9,451 bases of DNA from Spirochaetaceae bacterium (GCA_031256815.1 JAIRPU010000151.1:1-9451); one strand, 5' to 3'. Counted from the stretch's first letter, positions 1 through 7,167 are shown. Program-made: numbers and translations. Notes: generated from the letters alone by a model not told the origin.

Positions 1-377
1 GCGCTCATAATATCCAAACCGGCGTTTTTAGGTTCGTTTTCGTTGTCATTAAAATAACTTCGGTATCGTTTCAAAAAAGCTTCATAATATAATTTTTCAA
101 AATACGAATTTAATTCCGCATCAAAAGAATTAGATTTAAAGTTTATCGGAACAGAAAAACTTGCCGAAAATTTCTTGTATCTAAACCCCAAACCCACTCT
201 CCACGGTTCATCCGTTCTAAAATCTTGTGTTTGGTCTTGCTTAAAAATACCAATATTGTAATTTCCAAAAAGGCTAATGGCAAATTTTTCATCAAATTCT
301 GTAATTGGTTCTTCGCAGAATAGAATACCGGCGGCAAATAGAAAAAATAACATGAAAATGTTATACCCCTTTTTCAT
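1..377 (-). CDS. DUF4421-like exported protein, 5' part only
   Basis: The gene starts with ATG at 377-375 and stays open for 125 codons to the left edge, so the C-terminal part is missing. Residues 1-21 form a signal peptide: a KK n-region (MKKGYN) and a hydrophobic stretch to about F20. Cys21 follows, but Phe at the -1 position makes a lipobox doubtful, so ordinary secretion is as likely as lipidation. After residue 24 come alternating short hydrophobic and polar stretches. The segments WRVGLGFRYKKFSASF (59-74) and SFDAELNSYFEKLYYEAF (84-101), followed by KRYRSYF, resemble the family DUF4421, whose members look like outer-membrane beta-strand proteins of unknown function. The family call is from memory of its pattern; no enzymatic residue is recognised. 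There is no Shine-Dalgarno sequence, but a promoter abuts the start. An internal Met9 could serve as an alternative start but would lose the basic n-region. The gene is A+T-rich compared with its neighbours. Confidence 0.6.
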   Translation of the reverse strand, partial: MKKGYNIFMLFFLFAAGILFCEEPITEFDEKFAISLFGNYNIGIFKQDQTQDFRTDEPWRVGLGFRYKKFSASFSVPINFKSNSFDAELNSYFEKLYYEAFLKRYRSYFNDNENEPKNAGLDIMS

Positions 378-384
378 ACAGGTA

Positions 385-413
385 AGTATATTTTTTTCTG
401 TTTAAGACCGCAA
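385..413 (-). promoter_or_regulatory. Sigma-70-type promoter of the DUF4421-like gene
   Basis: On the minus strand, TTGCGG (413-408) is followed by a 17-base A-rich spacer and TATACT (390-385). The -10 box ends seven bases before the ATG at 377, so transcription would begin at or next to the start codon. This fits the absence of a Shine-Dalgarno sequence and predicts a leaderless mRNA. Confidence 0.55.
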
Positions 414-445
414 CACTCGTCTGATTGTCTAAATGAGAAGTCATG

Positions 446-471
446 CAGCGGCGCTAGGCAAGCGCGCGCTG
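446..471. repeat. GC-rich inverted repeat upstream of metN
   Basis: CAGCGGCGCT (446-455) pairs with AGCGC-G-CGCTG (461-471), giving ten base pairs with one bulged G466 around the loop AGGCA. The right arm contains the perfect 10-base palindrome AGCGCGCGCT (461-470). No T-run follows on either strand, so it is not an intrinsic terminator. It is either an operator, since it lies inside the weak metN promoter candidate, or an RNA hairpin if transcription starts further upstream. Confidence 0.5.
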
Positions 472-484
472 ATAAAGTTATTAT
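455..484 (+). promoter_or_regulatory. Weak promoter candidate for metN
   Basis: TAGGCA (455-460, four of six consensus bases), an 18-base spacer and TATTAT (479-484, five of six) lie directly before metN. The -10 box ends six bases before the ATG at 491, and there is no Shine-Dalgarno sequence. This resembles the stronger promoters before the DUF4421-like and HD-GYP genes. The poor -35 box keeps confidence low. Confidence 0.3.
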
Positions 485-490
485 ATTTGT

Positions 491-1231
491 ATGATAACAC
501 TGTGTGGTGTAACAAAACGGTATGCCGGTATTGCGGCTTTGGAGAATCTAACGCTGGATGTTCCGGACGGCGGAATTTTTGGCATTATAGGCAAGAGCGG
601 CGCGGGCAAGTCTACGCTTTTACGGCTTGCAAGCCTGCTTGAACGCCCTGACGAAGGGGAGGTGCTTTATGCCGGTGAGCGTGTTGACAATTTAAACGAA
701 AGAGACTTATTATTTCGCCGCCGTAAAATGGGAATGATTTTCCAAAATTTCAATTTACTTTCTTCGCGGAATGTACATGATAACGTAGCGTATCCTCTGG
801 AAATTGCAGGCTGGCCTAAACGTGATATTCGTGAGCGGGTATCGATGCTTCTCGATTTAACAGGCATAGCCGACAAGAGCCGCGCGCGTTTAAGAGAGCT
901 TTCCGGCGGGCAAAAACAGCGTGTCGCCATAGCGCGTGCCCTTGCGGCGCATCCAAAAACGCTGTTTTGCGACGAAGCTACCAGTTCTCTTGACCCTCAA
1001 ACAACGCGCTCCATACTTGATTTAATAAAAGAGCTGCAAAAACAGCTTCGCATCACTGTAATTCTGGTAACACACCAAATGGAAGTTATACGTTCAATTT
1101 GCGGCGAGTTGGCCGTGCTTTCCGGCGGGCGCGTGGTGGAACGCGGAAGTGTAGCGTCTGTATTTAATTCGCCAAAATCGAGCGCCGCACAGGAATTACT
1201 TGCTGTTAACGGAGGAACAAATGCCGCTTGA
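491..1231 (+). CDS. metN: MetN-type ABC transporter ATPase, short form without NIL domain
   Basis: This is the cytoplasmic ATP-hydrolysing subunit of a methionine-type importer, expected to act as a dimer on the MetI permease. All ABC motifs are visible: Walker A GKSGAGKST (34-42), Q-loop Q85, signature LSGGQ (137-141), Walker B ending in DE (161-162), D-loop SSLD (165-168) and the switch histidine H195. The phrase GIFGIIGKSGAGKSTLLR and the partner permease point to the MetN branch rather than another ABC family. The protein has 246 residues, whereas MetN is usually about 340 because of a C-terminal NIL domain that binds methionine and inhibits transport. Here the reading frame ends soon after the nucleotide-binding domain, so that feedback module is absent. 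An in-frame stop at 473-475 rules out an upstream extension, and ATG 491 matches the usual family N terminus. The 3' end overlaps metI by 11 bases. Methionine is the likely substrate but is not proven. Confidence 0.82.
   Translation: MITLCGVTKRYAGIAALENLTLDVPDGGIFGIIGKSGAGKSTLLRLASLLERPDEGEVLYAGERVDNLNERDLLFRRRKMGMIFQNFNLLSSRNVHDNVAYPLEIAGWPKRDIRERVSMLLDLTGIADKSRARLRELSGGQKQRVAIARALAAHPKTLFCDEATSSLDPQTTRSILDLIKELQKQLRITVILVTHQMEVIRSICGELAVLSGGRVVERGSVASVFNSPKSSAAQELLAVNGGTNAA
1211..1215 (+). promoter_or_regulatory. Ribosome-binding site of metI
   Basis: GGAGG lies five bases before ATG 1221 and inside the last codons of metN. It decides in favour of ATG 1221 over the in-frame TTG at 1200. 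Confidence 0.85.
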
Positions 1232-1886
1232 TTGGCAGCGTGTTTTTGAGCTTTTACCCAAAGCTACATTTCAAACAATTTACATGGTGTTTTTTTCGAC
1301 AATTTTTGCGTGTATAATCGGATTGCCGTTTGGAACGCTGCTTTTTTGCGCTTCTCCCGCAGGCCTGCGTCCAAGGCGTCTGTTTTACAACACGCTTTCA
1401 AGAATCGTAAACCTTTTACGTTCATTTCCTTTTATTATTTTGATGATAATTATAATGCCGATTTCACGGTTTTTAATTAAAACCAGCGTAGGCCCAACGG
1501 CTGTAATCATTCCGCTTTCAATAGCCGCCGCCCCATTTGTGGCAAGGCTTGTGGAGCAGGCAATTCAGGAAGTTGATTATGGCGTGCTTACCGCGGCACG
1601 GGCCATGGGTTCAACAAATTTTCAGATAATTTATAAGGTGCTGCTTCCGGAAGCGCTGCCTGCGCTTGTTTCCTCTCTGGCGCTTACAATAATTACATTG
1701 ATAGGTTATTCGGCAATGGCTGGGGCGCTGGGCGGCGGCGGACTCGGCGATATGGCAATACGATTTGGCTATTATGGTTTTCACTGGGAGGTTACCGCCG
1801 CGGCAGTTATAGTGGTACTCATTCTGGTTGAACTTGTACAGGCTGCCGGTACAATAATAAGCCGCCGGCTTTTGGTAAAACGATAA
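1221..1886 (+). CDS. metI: MetI-type ABC transporter permease
   Basis: This is the membrane subunit of a methionine-type (MetNI) importer, 221 residues with about five membrane spans, which is the normal family length. Family landmarks are clear. TIYMVFFSTIFACIIGLPFG forms the first span. NLLRSFPFIILMIIIMP follows as the conserved RS(I/F)PF segment. The EAA-type coupling loop runs from about 112 to 143 (EQAIQEVDYG through KVLLPEALP), and GYSAMAGALGGGGLGDMAIR follows it. The EAA loop should dock on the ATPase encoded just upstream, whose gene it overlaps by 11 bases, so the two are almost certainly co-translated. The next gene begins one base after the stop. No substrate-binding lipoprotein (MetQ) lies next to it, so either it is encoded elsewhere or the system works differently. 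Confidence 0.88.
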   Translation: MPLDWQRVFELLPKATFQTIYMVFFSTIFACIIGLPFGTLLFCASPAGLRPRRLFYNTLSRIVNLLRSFPFIILMIIIMPISRFLIKTSVGPTAVIIPLSIAAAPFVARLVEQAIQEVDYGVLTAARAMGSTNFQIIYKVLLPEALPALVSSLALTIITLIGYSAMAGALGGGGLGDMAIRFGYYGFHWEVTAAAVIVVLILVELVQAAGTIISRRLLVKR

Positions 1887-1887
1887 A

Positions 1888-2652
1888 ATGCTTGGACCAG
1901 TAATTAACGCCGCTGTAATTTTTGTCTGCTCAATTTTTGGCGCGTTTTGTTTGCGGGCAATAAGCGTGCGTTTTGAAGAAATCATAAAAAAAGCGATAGG
2001 CCTTTCTGTCCTGTTTGTTGGCATAAAAGGCGCTCTGGAAACTCAAAATACGCTGCTTTTAATAATGAGTCTTGTAATTGGAGCGATATTCGGAGAAGCA
2101 ATTAATATCGATTTTTGGATAAATCGTGCAGGTGAATGGATAGAACGAAAAACAAATAAACCGGATAAAGAAACTTTATCTTCCGGCGCCTCTAACACGG
2201 ACATTTCTCCGACTTCCACGGCAGGAGATTCCAAAACCGCTGTGCGTAACTTTTCCAAAGCGTTTGTTTCTGCAAGCATACTTTTTTGTTCCGGAGCAAT
2301 GGCAATAGTCGGTTCAATGGAAAGCGGACTAAAGGGCAGGCATGATATTATATACGCAAAATCGGTGCTGGACGGTGCAATTTCGCTGGTTTTTGCCGCG
2401 TCTATGGGCATAGGAACGGCGTTTTCAGCGCTGTCCGTACTGATTTACCAGGGAGGCATAGCGTTTGCGGCAATTATTTTGCGTGATTTTTTTAGCGAAG
2501 ATATGATACGCGAAATGTCCGCTTCCGGCAGTCTTGTTATTGCCGCCATAGGGGTTAATTTTCTTGGCTTTAAAGAAATAAAAGTGGCAAATCTAATTCC
2601 GGCGGCATTTATTCCGCTGCTTTACTATGGAATTTTAAAGGCGTTTTTTTAA
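1888..2652 (+). CDS. DUF554 family membrane protein
   Basis: This 254-residue integral membrane protein matches DUF554 (the YqgA/YdfK type), whose function is unknown. Predicted spans lie near 1-24, 32-50, 54-72, 122-142, 158-182, 183-198, 213-228 and 235-254. Family landmarks are an N-terminal MLGPVINAAVIF, FCSGAMAIVGSMESGL (133-148) and KSVLDGAISLVFAASMGIG (158-176). Between the third and fourth spans is a hydrophilic segment rich in Ser, Thr, Lys and Asp (about 86-120), which looks longer than I expect for the family. ATG 1888 follows the metI stop by one base and has no good Shine-Dalgarno sequence, so translation is probably coupled to metI. That placement suggests a role alongside the MetNI transporter, but this is inference. 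The stop codon shares the palindrome TTAA with the stop of the convergent pseudouridine synthase gene. Confidence 0.82.
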   Translation: MLGPVINAAVIFVCSIFGAFCLRAISVRFEEIIKKAIGLSVLFVGIKGALETQNTLLLIMSLVIGAIFGEAINIDFWINRAGEWIERKTNKPDKETLSSGASNTDISPTSTAGDSKTAVRNFSKAFVSASILFCSGAMAIVGSMESGLKGRHDIIYAKSVLDGAISLVFAASMGIGTAFSALSVLIYQGGIAFAAIILRDFFSEDMIREMSASGSLVIAAIGVNFLGFKEIKVANLIPAAFIPLLYYGILKAFF

Positions 2653-3365
2653 CGCGCTGCCAGTTCAAGCTGACGTAAAAGCGCGGCCATGTCTTTCGGC
2701 AGCGCCGCATTTAGTTCAATGCCCATGGATGGAACTAAAAGCGATTCGGCGTGCAGTCCAAGCCGCGAAAGCAATGGCCGCTCGCAGGCGCGTTCGCCGC
2801 GCCATGAACGTTTAAAGCTGGAAAGATAAACCGGCTTGCCGTCTCCATAACGCTTGTCGCATACAACAGGATGTCCAAGCGCGGCAAGATGTACGCGAAT
2901 TTGGTGCTGTCGTCCGGTTTTTGGGAACGCGGCAAGCGCCGTATACGAGCCTGCGCTTGTAAGAGTTTCAAAATGCGTACTCGAAGCTTTCCCTCTAAAC
3001 CGCTCTACTATTGTGTCGTGATTTTTGTTTGCTTCCGAAAGTAAAGGCAGTTCGCAGAGTGTTTCGCGCCAGTCAGGGATTCCTTTTACTACAGCAATGT
3101 AGCGTTTTTTTACCTCGCGCCGTTCAAACGCGGCGCAGAGCTTTTTTCGTGTTTCTTCATCTTTTGCAAAGATTACCAATCCTGAAGTGCCGCTGTCTAT
3201 TCTATGAACAAGAAATATTTTTTGCCCAAGCTCAGAGGCAAGCAGACGGTCAAGCCGCTGTTTTGACGGCGTCCAGCGGTCTCCGGATACGGCAATACCG
3301 CTTGTTTTATTTACAGCTACAATAAAATTGTCTTCATAAATTACAGACCACAGCGCTTTTTTCAT
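2649..3365 (-). CDS. RluA-family RNA pseudouridine synthase
   Basis: The protein should convert uridine to pseudouridine in rRNA or tRNA. Its 238 residues contain only the catalytic domain, without an N-terminal S4 RNA-binding domain. The hallmark HRIDSGTSG (54-62) carries the catalytic Asp57. Other family segments are YEDNFIVAVNKTSGIAV near the N terminus, KKRYIAVVKG, KTGRQHQIRVHLAALGHPV followed by DKRYGDG, and HAESLLVP near the C terminus. The exact RNA target cannot be told from sequence, so no RluA/RluC/RluD or TruC symbol is assigned. The ATG at 3365-3363 follows the aroDE stop by 11 bases with no strong ribosome-binding site, so it is probably the last gene of the rpsO-pnp-aroDE operon. 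There is no room for a terminator between it and the convergent DUF554 gene. Confidence 0.85.
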   Translation of the reverse strand: MKKALWSVIYEDNFIVAVNKTSGIAVSGDRWTPSKQRLDRLLASELGQKIFLVHRIDSGTSGLVIFAKDEETRKKLCAAFERREVKKRYIAVVKGIPDWRETLCELPLLSEANKNHDTIVERFRGKASSTHFETLTSAGSYTALAAFPKTGRQHQIRVHLAALGHPVVCDKRYGDGKPVYLSSFKRSWRGERACERPLLSRLGLHAESLLVPSMGIELNAALPKDMAALLRQLELAAR

Positions 3366-3376
3366 AATTAGCCGTA

Positions 3377-4855
3377 TTATTCCGGGAAAGGACGGTTAAA
3401 AAAGAATTCAAATTGAAGTTTTGCCTGGCGTAAAAGCATATCATAACCGTTTATCGCGGTACAGCCTGCGGCTATTGCCCGCGACAAAAACTTTGTGTTT
3501 GCCGGCTTGTAAATAATATCCATTACGGTTTCCTTGCCGGTAAACTTATACTGAGGCAGCGGGTCTTTATTAATATCCGGATCCATACCAACAGAAGTAG
3601 TTTGCACGATTATATCGTTATATTTTCTTATGAGTTTTTCGCTTGCCGTATTAAGATGTGCATATTTAAAATCGAAACGTTCCGCGATTTCTTTTGCCTT
3701 TTGAAGGTTGCGGTTTAAAACAAGCGCTTTGGCTCCAAGCCGCGCGGCTTCGGCAACAATCGCCCTTGCAGCACCCCCTGCGCCGATAATAGTCATTTTT
3801 TGCCGTTTAAAGTCGCTTCTGTTCATTACTTTTAGCAGAGAACCGGAAAACCCAATCGTATCTGTGTTTGTGCCTACCCAGCCGTGAGGCGTCCAAACTA
3901 TAGTATTACAAGCGCCAATTATTCCTACAGGATTTTGTTCCGCAATGTACGCCATAACCGATTTTTTATGAGGCACGGTAATAGAAGCTCCACAAAGTCC
4001 AATTTCGTTTGCAAGTCTCATAAAACCATCAAAACTTTCTGCCGGAAAGCGTAAATAAACCGTATTAAGACGTTCACGTTTCATGGCGTCATTATGAATC
4101 TGCGGGCTGGAAGTTATTTTAAGCGGATAACCGGTTATTCCATAAATCTGAGTATCCAGGTTCATTTCACGAAATCTGTAACGTTCATTAAGTTCTATAG
4201 GGTCAATTTGTCCAGGCGCCGCCATGCTTTCATCTTCATAAAGAGGGGAGGTGTAAGTAAGATAGGAGCCAAATTTTCCCGCAAGAATCCTTGTGCATTG
4301 TCCAATATCACCCATAGCAAGCAAAATAGTATCGCGCCCGTGCATTGATTTTGCCGCCTGAAATACTGTGCGAACATCATCGATATTTGACGGCATAATA
4401 GCGCCTTTGGCAATTTCGTCTCCTACTCTAAAAAGCGATTCTACACGGGAAAGGAATTTTTCACCGGAACCGTCAAAATCATGAAAAGAACGAATTATTC
4501 TTGTGCCAAATGCTCTTGCAACTTCTTCCAAACTTGGAATATCAAGATCATCCTCAATGTCTACATAGGCAAAGTTTTTCCGGCGGTCAGTTTGTGCAAA
4601 CGCGAGCGCCTTTGAAATTAGCACAATACGCGCCGCTTCACCTCTGTTAAAGTAACCGCCGTCTGTTTTTCGGCGTACAGTCAGAATAACAGGAATATCA
4701 GCTTGTTCCGGAAAGCGTCGAATCGATTCCAATTCGCTGCTAAGCAGACAATCTGCTCTAAGCTCAACCAGATCTATATAACGCCTGTACTTTTCTACAA
4801 GCTCTAAATCTTTCGCTATGGTGTTTGCCGTAAGGCACAAACATATTTTTGACAT
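3377..4855 (-). CDS. aroDE: Bifunctional 3-dehydroquinate dehydratase / shikimate dehydrogenase
   Basis: One 492-residue polypeptide carries steps three and four of the shikimate pathway, which makes chorismate for aromatic amino acids and folate. Residues 1 to about 220 are a type I dehydroquinate dehydratase. They show ELRAD (31-35), R61, the catalytic H125 in SFHDF and the Schiff-base lysine K150 in EIAKGAIMP. Residues from about 236 to 492 are a shikimate dehydrogenase. GYPLKITSSPQIHN (242-255) is the substrate-binding motif. GASITVPHK (289-297) supplies catalytic K297. N317 and D332 (GTNTD) complete the active site, and GAGGAARAI (358-366) is the NADP-binding turn. GYDMLLRQA near the end matches the family C terminus. 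The Ser in GASITVPHK, where bacterial AroE usually has Asn, recalls the plant bifunctional enzymes. The same fusion order is known in plants, chlamydiae and some spirochaetes. The start lies 42 bases downstream of pnp with no clear ribosome-binding site. Confidence 0.92.
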   Translation of the reverse strand: MSKICLCLTANTIAKDLELVEKYRRYIDLVELRADCLLSSELESIRRFPEQADIPVILTVRRKTDGGYFNRGEAARIVLISKALAFAQTDRRKNFAYVDIEDDLDIPSLEEVARAFGTRIIRSFHDFDGSGEKFLSRVESLFRVGDEIAKGAIMPSNIDDVRTVFQAAKSMHGRDTILLAMGDIGQCTRILAGKFGSYLTYTSPLYEDESMAAPGQIDPIELNERYRFREMNLDTQIYGITGYPLKITSSPQIHNDAMKRERLNTVYLRFPAESFDGFMRLANEIGLCGASITVPHKKSVMAYIAEQNPVGIIGACNTIVWTPHGWVGTNTDTIGFSGSLLKVMNRSDFKRQKMTIIGAGGAARAIVAEAARLGAKALVLNRNLQKAKEIAERFDFKYAHLNTASEKLIRKYNDIIVQTTSVGMDPDINKDPLPQYKFTGKETVMDIIYKPANTKFLSRAIAAGCTAINGYDMLLRQAKLQFEFFFNRPFPE

Positions 4856-4864
4856 GAACTAAGG

Positions 4865-4876
4865 GCAAATATTTGC
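4865..4876. repeat. 12-base palindrome between pnp and aroDE
   Basis: GCAAATATTTGC is a perfect palindrome nine bases upstream of the aroDE start. It could be an operator for aroDE or chance in A+T-rich spacer sequence. A separate six-pair stem (GCTGTA 4875-4880 with TACAGC 4886-4891) overlaps it, and neither is followed by a T-run. Confidence 0.35.
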
Positions 4877-4897
4877 TGTACGCTTTACAGCGGCAAA

Positions 4898-7096
4898 CTA
4901 ATGCCTCCTGCCTCCGCGGTCGCCGTCCCGCCCACGGTCGTTGTAACGCGGCCTGTCGTTACGAGGCCGGTCGTACCTGGTTTGTTCAACGGAAGGCGCG
5001 CCGTCAGGGTCTATTGCATCAATGTAAGAAAGGTTTAGCCGCCCCATCTTGTCAACTTCCAGCAGTTTTACCTGAATTTCCTGCCCTTCTTTTAATACAT
5101 CGTCTACCCGCGTGATGTGTTCGCGGGAAAGTTTGGAAATGTGCACGAGCCCTTCTTTTCCCGGCAGAATTTCAACAAAAGCGCCGAATTCCATAATCCT
5201 TGTAACCTTTCCGTTATAAATTACGCCCACTTCCGGGTCGGCGACAATGCCCATAACCGCTTTTTTGCAGGCGTCTGTATCGGCGGCATTTTTGCCGTAA
5301 ATAGATACGGTACCATCGTCTTCGGTGTTAATTTTAACCTTATACTGTTCAGAAAGCGCTTTTACCACCTTGCCGCCAGGTCCAATCAAAGCGCCGATTT
5401 TATCAATATCAATTTTAAATGTGCATATCTTGGGGGCAAGCTCGCTTATCTCACCGGCAGGTTTTGAAATTGTACGGTTCATAATTTCCAAAATATGCAG
5501 TCTGCCGCGTTTGGCTTGTTCAAGCGCTTTTTTCATTACTTCTAGACTTACTCCGGCAATTTTTATATCCATTTGGAATCCGGTAATGCCGTCTTCTGTG
5601 CCGGCGACTTTAAAGTCCATATCGCCAAGATGATCTTCATCGCCCAAAATATCAGACAGCACAGCGTAACGTGCGTCCGGAGCGTTGCTTTCGGTAATAA
5701 GCCCCATTGCGATACCGGCTACCGGTTTTTTTAGTGGCACTCCGGCATGAAGCATAGCGAGCGTCCCTCCGCAAACACTGGCCATTGAACTTGAACCGTT
5801 AGATTCCATAATTTCGGAAACAACACGGATAGTATAAGGGAACGCTTCTTTTCCGGGCATCATGGCCTCCAATGAACGGCGCGCCAAATTGCCATGCCCA
5901 ATCTCGCGGCGTCCGGTTCCAAGCCTTCCTACCTCTCCTACCGAATATGGGGGGAAGTTGTAATGTAAAATAAAATTTTCGCGCTTATCACCTTCAATGT
6001 CGTCAAAAATCTGCTCGTCAAATACAGTTCCCAGTGTTATAACGCAGAGGGACTGTGTTTCGCCGCGGGTAAACAGCGCGGAACCATGAACACGGGGCAA
6101 AACGCCAATTTCGCAGTTTATATTCCTAATATCTTCCACTCCGCGGCCGTCCACACGTTTGCCGTTGTCCAGAATACCGGAGCGTAAAATTTCGTATTGC
6201 ATATCTTCAAAAAGCGTGTCAAAAAATTTCTTTTGCGTTTCGTCCTCAAGTTGTGCAGCGTATTGAGAGGCAATATCCATTTTAACCTTACGAACGGCAT
6301 CACGCCTGGCAAGTTTTTCGTGAACAAAACACGCCTCTTTAAGCAATGGATAGGCGGCGTTACGAATCGCTTCGATATTTTCAAGCGAACCGGCGCTTTC
6401 GGTAAGTGGAAGTTTTGGCTTTCCGGCAAGAAGGCGCAGTTCATCCTGAAGCTCGCAAAGTTCCGCTACCACCTGTTTTCCCATATCAAGCGCGGCAAGC
6501 ATCGTTGCTTCGCTGACTTCATTCGCGCCGCCTTCAACCATTGTAATGCCATCTTTTGTACCGGCAACCACAATCTCTAAAGTTGATTTTTCGATTTGCT
6601 CGTATGTTGGATTGGCTATAAGTTCTCCGTCTACCTGGCAGATTCGTACGCCGGCTATTGGGCCGCCAAATGGAATGCCGGAAATATGCACCGCCGCGCT
6701 TGCGGCTATAATGGCAAGAATGTCCGGCGGATTTACCATGTCGGTAGCCACTGTTGTTGGCACAATCTGAATCTCGCGGCCAAACGCTTTGTTAAAAAGC
6801 GGGCGCATCGGCCTGTCAATAAGGCGTGAAACAAGAATTTCTTTATCTTTTGGCCGCGCCTCCCGTTTTATAAAACCACCTGGAATTTTACAGGCGGCAT
6901 AGTATTTTTCGTTATAGTCAACAGTTACAGGCACATAATCAAGCCCTTCTACCGCATCTTCGGAACAGCAAACTGTAGCAATTACAACGGAACCTTCGTA
7001 TTGAGCAAACACAGAGCCTTCGGCTTGTTTTGCGATTCTGCCGGTTTCAATAGTCAAATTTTTTCCGGCAATATTTTTTGTTACTTTATGCATCAT
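4898..7096 (-). CDS. pnp: Polyribonucleotide nucleotidyltransferase (PNPase)
   Basis: PNPase degrades RNA from the 3' end with phosphate, releasing nucleoside diphosphates, and acts as a cytoplasmic trimer in mRNA turnover. From the chosen start it has 732 residues, slightly more than the E. coli enzyme (711). Order: first RNase PH domain (about 5-135), the helical linker domain (about 220-300), second RNase PH domain (about 310-540), KH domain (about 557-610, with IGPGGK at 571-576) and S1 domain (about 622-690). The active site is visible in SNGSSSMASVCGG (432-444) and ILGDEDHLGDMDF, whose aspartates near 486-494 match the E. coli catalytic D486 and D492. FPPYSVGEVGRLGTGRREIG lies just before them. 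The last 40 residues are rich in Arg, Gly and Asp (RGRDGDRGGRRH), probably an RNA-binding tail. ATG at 7096 (or the adjacent ATG at 7093) fits the family N terminus. The frame extends ten codons further to a TTG at 7126, but those residues resemble no PNPase and overlap the leader hairpin. There is no Shine-Dalgarno sequence at the ATG pair. It lies 71 bases downstream of rpsO. Confidence 0.96.
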   Translation of the reverse strand: MMHKVTKNIAGKNLTIETGRIAKQAEGSVFAQYEGSVVIATVCCSEDAVEGLDYVPVTVDYNEKYYAACKIPGGFIKREARPKDKEILVSRLIDRPMRPLFNKAFGREIQIVPTTVATDMVNPPDILAIIAASAAVHISGIPFGGPIAGVRICQVDGELIANPTYEQIEKSTLEIVVAGTKDGITMVEGGANEVSEATMLAALDMGKQVVAELCELQDELRLLAGKPKLPLTESAGSLENIEAIRNAAYPLLKEACFVHEKLARRDAVRKVKMDIASQYAAQLEDETQKKFFDTLFEDMQYEILRSGILDNGKRVDGRGVEDIRNINCEIGVLPRVHGSALFTRGETQSLCVITLGTVFDEQIFDDIEGDKRENFILHYNFPPYSVGEVGRLGTGRREIGHGNLARRSLEAMMPGKEAFPYTIRVVSEIMESNGSSSMASVCGGTLAMLHAGVPLKKPVAGIAMGLITESNAPDARYAVLSDILGDEDHLGDMDFKVAGTEDGITGFQMDIKIAGVSLEVMKKALEQAKRGRLHILEIMNRTISKPAGEISELAPKICTFKIDIDKIGALIGPGGKVVKALSEQYKVKINTEDDGTVSIYGKNAADTDACKKAVMGIVADPEVGVIYNGKVTRIMEFGAFVEILPGKEGLVHISKLSREHITRVDDVLKEGQEIQVKLLEVDKMGRLNLSYIDAIDPDGAPSVEQTRYDRPRNDRPRYNDRGRDGDRGGRRH

Positions 7097-7105
7097 AATT
7101 TTATG

Positions 7106-7148
7106 GGGACAGGGAACAGAAAACAAGAAAGCGCAAAGCCCTTGTCCC
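7106..7148 (-). other. Hairpin in the rpsO-pnp intergenic leader
   Basis: GGGACAGGG (7106-7114) pairs with CCC-T-TGTCCC (7139-7148), nine pairs with one bulged base and a 24-base loop. It lies in the 71-base spacer just upstream of pnp. No U-tract follows on the transcribed strand, so it is not a standard terminator. In E. coli the pnp leader carries a stem-loop used for RNase III/PNPase autoregulation. The position here is comparable, but the stem is too short for a confident analogy. Confidence 0.45.
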
Positions 7149-7167
7149 GCCTGCTAACCCTGCCTCC

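Noticed and set aside
433..642. Open frame starting at ATG 433 and overlapping metN
   Set aside because: It runs through the metN coding sequence in another frame, has no ribosome-binding site and no recognisable protein pattern. Its first part is the GC inverted repeat.
2641..2655. Bidirectional terminator from GCGTT/AACGC
   Set aside because: Five pairs with two A-T pairs and no proper T-run after the stem on either strand; it also lies within both stop codons.
6197..6580. Long open frames on the plus strand inside pnp and aroDE
   Set aside because: They are antisense shadows of strongly conserved genes, with no start signals or recognisable protein patterns.
7097..7126. N-terminal extension of PNPase from TTG 7126
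   Set aside because: The ten extra residues match no PNPase N terminus and are encoded by the leader hairpin loop and arm. The ATG pair at 7091-7096 fits the family start.
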